NCBI GenBank assembly: GCA_016927475.1
Contig: JAFGMO010000007.1
Coordinates: 1-64,000 of the forward strand
Length of the DNA: 64,000 nt
Reading direction: 5' to 3'
DNA from: Candidatus Aminicenantota bacterium
Lineage (GTDB): Bacteria; Acidobacteriota; Aminicenantia; Aminicenantales; Aminicenantaceae
Within the stretch, counting starts at the first letter, position 1. Each line of letters opens with the position of its first letter. The translations under genes were made by a program, and so were the position numbers. A model generated the notes under the pieces. It saw nothing but the letters and a program-made list of their open reading frames with translations, made no database searches and was not told the origin of the DNA. Below are positions 1-6,532 of this stretch, piece after piece.

Positions 1-72
1 GACTCAAGACATAATCTTTGGATATATAACTACGGGGAAAATTAGCCCTGTGATCAAAGTCTGAAATTTGTG

Positions 73-744
73 TTATTGAACGCTCTTGAATTGTTCTTCA
101 CTTAAAGTCCTAATCAGATATTTTTTAAAAGCTTCATAAAAACCAATGATTTGTTTATGTCCTTTGCTGTTATTTTCTTCCAATTCTACTGCAATGACTT
201 CATCACGAAGGAAGCGGGTTCGCTTGGCTAATTCAGTAGCCAGAGAACGTGCGGTTTGTACTTTAAGTAAGGAAAAGGAAAAGAATAGTTTAAAGAGTTC
301 TGTGAATTTATTAATATTTTCGACTGGCGGTGTAGTTTGTAGTTTTATGGCAATCACAGGTCGCCCGATCATAGCCTGCGCAATTTGCTGTCCATTTCTG
401 TAAAGTCGAAATTCGTAGAAATTGGTTAAGATGACGTTTGGAAATGTTGAACAATAGCGTTCTAATTGTTCGCTACTCTCGATGTTATCAAGATTGATTA
501 CAGAAGGATCTTTTGCTTCAATATAACCCGTTATATGATTTCTTCCGTCCCATATGCGAAAATCGGGATTTCCAGCTTCGGTTTTTTTGGGAAGAATAGT
601 TACATCTATATTTTTAATATTTTGAACATCGGCAAATTGTTTAATTAAACTATCAAGATGTTTGTAATAGCTTTCTTCTCGTGCATCGCCATGTTTGGAT
701 GTGGCATTTAGATTTCGAAGATATTTTTCTAATATTTTTTTCAA
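73..744 (-). CDS. Truncated type IIG/ISP-like restriction-modification enzyme, endonuclease domain only
   Basis: This 223-residue protein matches the N-terminal nuclease domain of single-chain restriction-modification enzymes. Visible are the GDAREESYY opening, a PD-(D/E)XK-type core (NPDF near residue 60, then YIEAKD about 15 residues later), and the stretches ILTNFYEFRLYRNG and YLIRTLSEEQF. In full enzymes (about 900-1000 residues) the LSEEQF segment continues into the helicase/methyltransferase region (typically DMYAQT). Here a TAA stop follows four residues later. Just downstream, in another frame, an open stretch (containing ISDFDHRANFPRS) runs to the window edge and might be a displaced piece of an R-M gene. 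I therefore read this as a remnant or a stand-alone nuclease domain. It is the leftmost gene of the AT-rich element and probably defensive cargo. Confidence 0.7.
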   Translation of the reverse strand: MKKILEKYLRNLNATSKHGDAREESYYKHLDSLIKQFADVQNIKNIDVTILPKKTEAGNPDFRIWDGRNHITGYIEAKDPSVINLDNIESSEQLERYCSTFPNVILTNFYEFRLYRNGQQIAQAMIGRPVIAIKLQTTPPVENINKFTELFKLFFSFSLLKVQTARSLATELAKRTRFLRDEVIAVELEENNSKGHKQIIGFYEAFKKYLIRTLSEEQFKSVQ

Positions 745-959
745 ATTCTATATTCCTTAAAACGATTATATATTTCTGAATAGTATCGGACAATTGAAAG
801 AGAAATATTCCTAGCCGAAATAAATTTTCTCCTTTTTCCCCTTTGTTTAGATTTTAACAATTTTCTTAAATTATATCGTTTATATCATATACAAGCTAAT
901 AAATATTTCATATATTTTTTTCCATTGATTTGGTCAATTATTAATATATAATATTTTTA

Positions 960-1292
960 GTGGGAAGACTAAGATATAAAGAAGCAATTGGAGATGTAGC
1001 AAAAAAAGGGAAACCGCCTATCGGCAAAAAACCTTCAAAAGCAGAGTTGCAAAAGCTTTATGTTGAAAACTCAAAATCCTTACGAGAAGTAGCAGATCAA
1101 CTTGGATGTACAAAAGATATGATAAATCGTGCTTTAAATGAATATGGAATAAAGAAGAGACCGAATATAAAAAGATCAAAGTTAAGGTCATATGATAAGT
1201 CATATTTGAAACAGGAAGTAGAGGAAAAGGGGATTACTAAGGTTGCCAAAGATTTTTCTGTAGATATTAGAACCCTAAAAAAATATATTTAG
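960..1292 (+). CDS. Small helix-turn-helix DNA-binding protein
   Basis: This is a 110-residue, Lys/Arg-rich protein starting at GTG. An in-frame TAA at 942-944 means the start cannot lie much further upstream. Two HTH-like segments are visible: SLREVADQLGCTKDMINRAL around residues 40-60, and GITKVAKDFSVDIRTLKKYI at the C-terminus. Both resemble the resolvase/homeodomain-like HTH used to read DNA. It is preceded by a very AT-rich 215-base gap and diverges from the truncated restriction gene, so a regulatory role in the element is plausible. No closer family is recognised. No clear Shine-Dalgarno site is seen. Confidence 0.6.
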   Translation: MGRLRYKEAIGDVAKKGKPPIGKKPSKAELQKLYVENSKSLREVADQLGCTKDMINRALNEYGIKKRPNIKRSKLRSYDKSYLKQEVEEKGITKVAKDFSVDIRTLKKYI

Positions 1293-1400
1293 TATTAAAA
1301 AGAAATTGTAATTGTGTCGCATAAGAAACATTATGTCAACTGTTAATAAGCATTTAGAAACAATGCAATTGTAGACTTTTCCCTTTTTGTAAACTGAAGA

Positions 1401-1682
1401 TTAATATAATCTATCTTTAATTATGCAGATATACTTATCATATTTAAACTCACAATCAAGGAAGCTATCGAATTCTGAAACAGATAATTTCAATTGCTTT
1501 GCCATGAAGCTATATGTTCCTGGAGGGATATATTTTCTTCCCTTTGGGACTGTTATTCGAGCAATTTTTTTGCTATTCTTTTTTACCCATCCGGTAAATT
1601 CTTTTCCATCTCTAAAGGAAATATTTAATTTTTCTTCACACTTCTTTTTTACATCCAAGGTATTATAACTAGAATTCTTCAT
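1401..1682 (-). CDS. HicA-like toxin (putative)
   Basis: This 93-residue basic protein is the last gene of a three-gene minus-strand set. Its middle part reads GWVKKNSKKIARITVPKG, then PPGTYSFMAKQLKLS, which matches the HicA pattern of a beta hairpin followed by PGT...I.KQLGLS. HicA toxins are small dsRBD-fold mRNA interferases. The canonical catalytic His (usually in GSH) is not obvious here, so activity is uncertain. The start ATG lies six bases after the stop of the HicB-like gene, as expected for a TA operon with the antitoxin first. Confidence 0.5.
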   Translation of the reverse strand: MKNSSYNTLDVKKKCEEKLNISFRDGKEFTGWVKKNSKKIARITVPKGRKYIPPGTYSFMAKQLKLSVSEFDSFLDCEFKYDKYICIIKDRLY

Positions 1683-1688
1683 GCATAA

Positions 1689-2084
1689 CTATTCAATAAT
1701 TTCTATAAGATATGACTTAAACTTCAACCACTCTTCACTAAAATCATTTTCTGATAATAATTCGTAATAGCAGGACTCAATTTCATGTTTTAAGTTCTCA
1801 ATGGCTTTAGTTGGAGAATCAGCAAATCCATATAGAGGCAAAGTTATGCTTTTCGCTATAAACCCATCGCCATCATTCTCAATTGTAATATCAATTTCTT
1901 TTTTCAAGCTTTTTGAAATGAGAGAATCAATTTTTTTTGTAGCTTTTAGTTCTTCTGTAGAGGTAGTAGGTAACCTAATAATAATTTTATCATCTTCCTC
2001 GGTCGAAGTTTGATGTACATCTAAGAGCATATCATCAAAGGGGAATGGATCCTCATATATTTTATTTAGCGATTGATTAAACAC
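1689..2084 (-). CDS. HicB-like antitoxin (putative)
   Basis: This is a 131-residue acidic protein. The segment DGDGFIAKSITLPLYGFADS followed by PTKAIENLKHEIESCYYEL is the HicB partial RNase-H-like fold pattern (G-F, then a GxGxT-like turn, then a helix with A-x2-x2-x-K-x-E). It starts with GTG in a TAGTG overlap with the preceding gene and sits immediately before the HicA-like gene, so the three are translationally coupled. HicB proteins neutralise HicA and usually repress their own promoter. The C-terminal extension (EEWLKFKSYLIEIIE) contains no recognisable DNA-binding domain. Confidence 0.5.
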   Translation of the reverse strand: MFNQSLNKIYEDPFPFDDMLLDVHQTSTEEDDKIIIRLPTTSTEELKATKKIDSLISKSLKKEIDITIENDGDGFIAKSITLPLYGFADSPTKAIENLKHEIESCYYELLSENDFSEEWLKFKSYLIEIIE

Positions 2085-2437
2085 TATTCTCTCTCTTCCT
2101 TCAAATTTTGTTTTGACAATTCTTCTAAGGCAACGATGTGTTTACCTAACCATTTATGTATTCTTTTTGCACTTTCTAAGGATAAAATAACACCATTTTG
2201 TACAAACCTAACAGTACTTTCTTTTAAATCTTCAGGTTTTCTTTCGATCTCATCTCCTACTTTTCCATTTTCATCAATTTCAAAAGCCTGGGAAATAGGC
2301 AAACCATGACGTTCAAGGTAGAAATTTATTATAATTTCTCCTTTCAAATTTATACCCCCAATTGCACCATTAACATAAATTGGATTATAACATTTATCAA
2401 AAATATACTTAAACTTAATTCTGTCTCTATCACTCAT
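2084..2437 (-). CDS. Conserved protein leading the HicBA-like operon
   Basis: This 117-residue protein is the first gene of the three-gene minus-strand set, with its stop overlapping the GTG start of the HicB-like gene. It contains YNPIYVNGAIGGINLKGEI, INFYLERHGLPISQAFEI and a C-terminal VRFVQNGVILSLESAKRIH. This is a pattern I associate with small unnamed bacterial proteins found beside HicB/HicA-like genes. No catalytic motif is visible. Its place in the operon suggests a third component or regulator of the TA module, but that is inference. Confidence 0.6.
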   Translation of the reverse strand: MSDRDRIKFKYIFDKCYNPIYVNGAIGGINLKGEIIINFYLERHGLPISQAFEIDENGKVGDEIERKPEDLKESTVRFVQNGVILSLESAKRIHKWLGKHIVALEELSKQNLKEERE

Positions 2438-2570
2438 TTTCTTTCCTTTTCGGTAGGTTCAACTAGTTAGATGATATATTTTTGACGATATAAAATCAAT
2501 ATATGATATGGAAATTTTATTGCCAAAATTTTGAATAGACAATTGCTTTTATAATATTTCCTATAATAAT

Positions 2571-3045
2571 CCGGAATTTTTACACACTATAAAAGCGACA
2601 AATACTGAACAACCCCTAATTTTGAGACACCAAAAAAAGTGGATTTTCCGGAATTTTGTAACACAAAAAGGAAACCGATAAAAAAAATTTATTGTAAATA
2701 ACAATAAAAAACAATGATTTTTTGTTGTCTATGGGAAACTAGGATCTCCTGCAAAATGCAGGATAAATGCAGGACAAAAGTTAAAAGACATGGATTTTTT
2801 TTTTATAAAATATGGATTGTTGGAATTCCTTTAATTCCGGAGTTTTTGGAGTCCATAAAAAGGAAAAACCATTGAACTTTATCTTGGAAAAAATGTTAGC
2901 TGTTCAGTTAAAAAAACTAAAAAAAACTACAAGATTTAGTTGAGTACTATTATTATTTTTCGGTTAAAAAAACCAAAAATAACCGAAATTTGGGATAGGA
3001 TGTCATTAAGCAATCCAATCAAATTAAACAAAGAGATTGAATATT
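2571..3045. repeat. Array unit 1
   Basis: R copies lie at 2571, 2613, 2648 and 2837. H modules are at 2691 (ATTGT/ACAAT/ACAAT), 2747 (TCCTGCA/TGCAGGA/TGCAGGA), 2906 (AGTT/AACT/AACT), 2961 (CGGTT/AACC/AACCG), and a simple inverted pair CAATC/GATTG at 3011/3035. This is the most diverged unit: it keeps the layout and the base pairing while its words differ from those of units 2 and 3. Confidence 0.7.
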
Positions 3046-3445
3046 TCCCTTACAATCCGCAATTTCGTCACACGATAAAGGGTATTTATTATGATTAGCC
3101 CGGAATTTTTGCACACGATAAAAAGGAATCAATTCAGCAATATCCCGAATTATGCAACACTAAAAAAGGGATGTCCTGTAAAAACAGGGAAAAAACAGGA
3201 CTTCTTTTACTTCCGATAGAAAATAGAACCACCTGTAAATAACAGGCAAAATACAGGTCAAATGTCTAGAAACAGTTGGTTCCATAGTTAAAAAATGCCT
3301 AGAAAAACAAATTTGATTCCTGAGTTTTTAGCCACCATAAAAAAGGACTAAATTGCTTAAAAAAAGCATTAAAAAAGCAAAAAGTAAGATAAGTTGTCTC
3401 ACTGAACTATCGAATCAGATTAAAAAAAGGATCTGATTATTTCCC
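3040..3445. repeat. Array unit 2
   Basis: It begins with TATTTCCCTTAC. R copies lie at 3056, 3099, 3144 (43-45 base steps) and 3319. H modules are at 3173 (GTCCTGT/ACAGG/ACAGGAC), 3231 (ACCTGT/ACAGG/ACAGGT) and 3354 (TGCTT/AAGCA/AAGCA), and the unit closes with the inverted pair AATCAGAT/ATCTGATT at 3413/3432. The stretch between the first two H modules shares the run GAAAATAGAAC with unit 3. Confidence 0.75.
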
Positions 3446-3735
3446 TCACTTCCCGGAATTTTGGGACACCCTAAAAAAGAGGGAAATTCATGATTACCCG
3501 GAATTTCGTTACACGATAAAGAAAGTAATAATCTATAATTACCCCGAATTTTGCAACGCCATAAAAAGGGATACCCTGTAAAAAACAGGGAAAAAACAGG
3601 ATTTCTTTCTCTTTCGACAGAAAATAGAACGTCCTGTAATAACAGGTTAAGAACAGGTCAAAAGCATGAAAAGAGATTTATATGTTTGTTTGAATGCGAC
3701 TATTCCGGAATTTTAAGACACCATAAAAAAATATT
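3440..3735. repeat. Array unit 3 (shortened)
   Basis: It begins with TATTTCCCTCAC, like unit 2. R copies lie at 3453, 3497, 3542 (44-45 base steps) and 3705. H modules are at 3574 (CCCTGT/ACAGGG/ACAGG) and 3632 (TCCTGT/ACAGG/ACAGGTC). The unit lacks the last H modules because it runs into the 3' end of the gene at 3750. Confidence 0.75.
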
Positions 3736-3749
3736 GATGTTATTTTTTA

Positions 3750-4799
3750 TTAATTTTTTTCCTTAAGCCTATTCATAAATTTATAGTAAGTGTACCTTAT
3801 ATTTCTGTCTGTTTTAAAGCGATCATTTGGATTTTTTTTATTCCATTCTTTCAATACTTTTTGCCAAAATTTCATTTTGTCACTTTTTGGATCTCCCCCA
3901 AGCCTACCAACAAGAAGATAAAGTTCCATATGTTTTTTTGATAGATCTTTTTCCCCCTTTCTCCCAAATGCAGACTTAATTTTGAAAAACAATTCATTAA
4001 TTTCTTCCTTTTTAAGTGGCCGTTCGAATGATATATTCACTCTCTTTTTTATATTTAATTTTCCAAAAGAAATATTTGTCTGAATATTGTACTTTAAAGA
4101 AATTGGTTTGATACCAGTAAAAACATAAAGGATAAGAGACAATTGAGTGAATCCGGTTTCTTTTGATAATATTCTTGTTTCTTCCTCCAGGTCAGCAAGC
4201 TTTGTTCTCGGAAATATTGAAATTTTTTCAATATCTCCTGTCCATTTATTAATAATCTTAAGAGGGATAGGCAAGAGACGGAAATTCTCAATTTTATTAG
4301 AAAAATGCCGTCCTGTTAGTTGAAAAAGCTTATTATTTTTTTCTTCAATTTCCTTCTGTATCTTTTCTATAATCTCCTCATTATCATTCCATTTTGTTCT
4401 GAATATATCACCTTCTTTGTTTGCCTCGGCTTTTATCCATTTTATGGCACTATCGGGATCTTCAAAAAAGGGGGGAGTTTCGCTTGAAAAAAGTTCTTTC
4501 CTTAGATTATTGATATAAGGATTAATCTTTTTTAGCAGTTCATTAGATAAAATTACTGTCTCAGGAATTAGTTTAGTTAAATCATGATTTTGAGGATTTT
4601 GTGCTAAATGATTTGCAACTTTCTCGATAATTTCTATAGATGAATCAACCTTATTCTCTTTTATTTTTCCATCTTCACCGCAAACAATATTAAAAGCCTC
4701 CTCAACAAAGGGCTTTAAATCTTTTCTAAAACTTTCCTTTAGAATTTCAATCTGTCGATTTCTATCATTTAGATATATGTATTTAAATATTTCTGTCAT
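3750..4799 (-). CDS. Unknown protein next to the repeat array
   Basis: This 349-residue charged protein has no membrane segment or signal peptide. I start it at ATG 4799; a TTG at 4820 would add seven residues, and neither has a clear ribosome site. The N-terminal half is helical (a coiled-coil-like run around residues 145-165, IEKIQKEIEEKNNKL). A central part has beta-rich segments (ISFGKLNIKKRVNISFERP). The C-terminus contains LVGRLGGDPKSDKMKFWQKV and then a Trp/Tyr-rich basic tail. I do not recognise the family. It diverges from the XRE-regulator gene and its 3' end abuts the array, so it is a candidate array-binding, replication or partition protein. Confidence 0.75.
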   Translation of the reverse strand: MTEIFKYIYLNDRNRQIEILKESFRKDLKPFVEEAFNIVCGEDGKIKENKVDSSIEIIEKVANHLAQNPQNHDLTKLIPETVILSNELLKKINPYINNLRKELFSSETPPFFEDPDSAIKWIKAEANKEGDIFRTKWNDNEEIIEKIQKEIEEKNNKLFQLTGRHFSNKIENFRLLPIPLKIINKWTGDIEKISIFPRTKLADLEEETRILSKETGFTQLSLILYVFTGIKPISLKYNIQTNISFGKLNIKKRVNISFERPLKKEEINELFFKIKSAFGRKGEKDLSKKHMELYLLVGRLGGDPKSDKMKFWQKVLKEWNKKNPNDRFKTDRNIRYTYYKFMNRLKEKN

Positions 4800-4877
4800 T
4801 TCGTTGCACCGTTTTGACAATTAAATTTTGCACTTCTATTCTAACACTAATGACAATAATTTTACTAGGAGAAAAAA

Positions 4878-5078
4878 ATGACCAACAAATTAAAAGAAAA
4901 AAGAAAGGAAATGAAACTCCGGATGATCGATGTTGCTTTAAAAACCGGGGTTGGAGTTTCCACAATCTGGCTCATTGAGAATGGATATTCTGAGAGAATT
5001 TCCAAAGAGACAAAGCAAAAAATTGCGGCCGGATTGAATACGACGGTTGAGGAACTTTTTAATTATGAGGAGAAATAA
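4878..5078 (+). CDS. XRE-family (Cro/CI-type) transcriptional regulator
   Basis: This 66-residue protein is essentially one HTH_3 domain: KEMKLRMIDVALKTGVGVST, then IWLIENGY, ending with AAGLNTTVEELFNYEEK. The helix-turn-helix lies at about residues 15-40. A good ribosome site (AGGAG, 4867-4871) precedes the ATG. It diverges from the unknown gene at 4799 across a 78-base gap that probably holds both promoters and its operator. It heads the plus-strand run of small phage-like genes leading to the integrase and likely controls that run. Confidence 0.85.
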   Translation: MTNKLKEKRKEMKLRMIDVALKTGVGVSTIWLIENGYSERISKETKQKIAAGLNTTVEELFNYEEK

Positions 5079-5079
5079 A

Positions 5080-5307
5080 ATGAACAAATCGCAAGCCATA
5101 AGAAAAAAATGTCTGGAGTGTGCTGGAGGCAGCCCAAAGGAAGTTACCCTATGTCCCTGCATCAATTGCACTCTTTGGCCCTATAGGTTCGGTCACTCAA
5201 TGAAAGATAAGCGATACGAAGAAAGAATGGATAAGGCAAAACATAAATATCCGGATGAATTCCAGGAAGTACAAAGGCTGATCTCAGAGCAACAGAATAA
5301 TGGCTGA
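5080..5307 (+). CDS. Small phage-type Cys-rich (zinc-binding) protein
   Basis: This is 75 residues from the ATG at 5080, chosen because GAGGAG lies 8 bases upstream; the frame is open further back. The motif KKCLECAGGS, then LCPCINCTLWPYRFGH, gives a Cys pattern CxxC...CxCxxC followed by the WPYRFG signature common in small prophage proteins of unknown function. The Cys set probably binds zinc. It overlaps the tail of the XRE operon by spacing (one base after its stop), so the two are coupled. Confidence 0.75.
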   Translation: MNKSQAIRKKCLECAGGSPKEVTLCPCINCTLWPYRFGHSMKDKRYEERMDKAKHKYPDEFQEVQRLISEQQNNG

Positions 5308-5455
5308 TCTTTTTCGAATATGTGCAAATACGTGCATTTTCTCTGAAAAATAGCTTGAACATGAATAATGACATTTCAAAGGTTTTTACTGAAAAAATGT
5401 TACATATTTGTATTAAACAGCAAGTCTCAATTTGTGAAAGTGAAAGGAAAACTAA

Positions 5456-5638
5456 ATGAATCAAAAGAAACATCAAAAATACGATTTTGGAAAACCCAAA
5501 CGAATATCTATTTATATATATCCAGCTCAACTACAAATAATAGAAAGCATATGCAAAAAGAGAAATAAGACAAAACGAATGATATTTTTTGAGGCTATCC
5601 AAAATTATATTGGAACTTATTTCAAAGGAGATGTTTAA
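5456..5638 (+). CDS. Ribbon-helix-helix (CopG/Arc-like) DNA-binding protein
   Basis: This is a 60-residue protein with the RHH layout: a short strand PKRISIYIYPAQLQIIESIC and then a second helix KTKRMIFFEAIQNYIGTYF. The ATG at 5456 follows a purine-rich GAAAGGAAAAC. Its stop overlaps the start of the next gene (TAATG), which indicates translational coupling. The gap before it (5308-5455) shows no gene. Such proteins often act as copy-number or relaxase-accessory regulators on mobile elements; no specific target can be read from sequence. Confidence 0.65.
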   Translation: MNQKKHQKYDFGKPKRISIYIYPAQLQIIESICKKRNKTKRMIFFEAIQNYIGTYFKGDV

Positions 5639-6453
5639 TGAGCGATGAAAAAAAGAAAGGAAGAAGGCCAGACACCAGGTTTTGGATGTACGCCGAAAAC
5701 TGGCTTTTTGGTTCAACGAGATCTGAGCTGACTAATGAAGAAAGGGGCATATTTGTTGATTTTCTCAGTTTGGCGTCAATGCAAGGTGGTTGCATTGAAG
5801 TTTTTTCAAGAGGCCAATTGGCAGCACAGCTTCTTATCAGCCTTGAATTACTAGATAGGTGTATTGATAAGTTTATAAAAACAGAAAAAATCAAACGAAG
5901 TTACAAAAAAAGAGAAAAAAAAGAAATTTTTTGCATCAAAAAATGGGAACTTTTCCAGCCTGAATATTTATGGAAGAATCCCAGTAAATCAACAAGAAAA
6001 CATAGCAACGGAAAAGGACAAAAAAATGATGCGCATGTCGACAATATAAGAGAGGAGAGGAAAGAAGAAAAAAACACAAAAAAGGAAAATGGAGAAGTCG
6101 ATCCGATTCCTGTTCCTTCTGTTGATAATTCTCCACTCCATCCCCCTTCAAAAACAAAACAAAGATTTCTTTTATCTCTTAGTGAATTTAACGGTTATCC
6201 CTTTAATCATGAAGAAGATTCAAAGCTTTTCGATTTTTCCTATGAAAAATTTCCAAACATAGACTTGATAAAACAAACAGAAAAGAAAATTGAGTGGTGG
6301 AGAACAAATCCAGGGGTTTTGAAGAACAATCCAAGAAAACAGCTTTTTAACTTTTTCGAAAAAGAATATGAATTTCAGACAAAAGGTAAATTCAATAATT
6401 ATTCCGATGATGGCGAGGAATATGCAAATAAATTAGAGGCGGATATGCTCTAA
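5638..6453 (+). CDS. Phage-type replication initiation / DnaD- or RepO-like protein
   Basis: This is a 271-residue protein. Residues about 10-95 (DTRFWMYAENWLFGSTRSEL, then TNEERGIFVDFLSLASMQGG and RGQLAAQLLISLELLDRCI) look like the winged-helix N-terminal domain of phage replisome-organiser proteins. A low-complexity Lys/Asn/Glu linker follows (about 110-165). The C-terminal part, with KIEWWRTNPGVLKNNPRKQL, resembles helicase-loader-type tails. It is coupled to the RHH gene and lies 80 bases before the integrase. If correct, the element can start its own replication. Confidence 0.6.
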   Translation: MSDEKKKGRRPDTRFWMYAENWLFGSTRSELTNEERGIFVDFLSLASMQGGCIEVFSRGQLAAQLLISLELLDRCIDKFIKTEKIKRSYKKREKKEIFCIKKWELFQPEYLWKNPSKSTRKHSNGKGQKNDAHVDNIREERKEEKNTKKENGEVDPIPVPSVDNSPLHPPSKTKQRFLLSLSEFNGYPFNHEEDSKLFDFSYEKFPNIDLIKQTEKKIEWWRTNPGVLKNNPRKQLFNFFEKEYEFQTKGKFNNYSDDGEEYANKLEADML

Positions 6454-6532
6454 TGAAAAGAAGCCTTTTATTAGATTTATTAAAAGAAATAAAGATGTAA
6501 ACCTTAGGATTCTAAACGTATTAGGTGTAAAA

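Larger units (their letters stand above)
2571..3735. repeat. Composite non-coding array of two interleaved repeat families
   Basis: Between the genes at 2437 and 3750 there is no credible coding frame, but there is strong repetition. Family R (about 27 bases, consensus CCGGAATTTTG, two variable bases, ACAC, N, ATAAAAAGG) occurs at 2571, 2613, 2648, 2837, 3056, 3099, 3144, 3319, 3453, 3497, 3542 and 3705. Family H is a word, a short A-rich spacer, its reverse complement, an A-rich spacer, and the reverse complement again (for example CCTGT / ACAGG / ACAGG). Trios lie at 2691, 2747, 2906, 2961, 3173, 3231, 3354, 3574 and 3632; simple pairs lie at 3011 and 3413. The two reverse-complement words are always 10-11 bases apart. 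The order R-R-R-H-H-R-H-H recurs about three times. Confidence 0.85.

Noticed and set aside
2571-3735. CRISPR array
   Set aside because: The R repeats are too degenerate, their spacing is irregular, the intervening DNA is itself repetitive, and no cas gene is present.
2571-3735. Integron attC cassette array
   Set aside because: No conserved core GTTRRRY sites, no cassettes between repeats, and the integrase lacks the integron-specific context.
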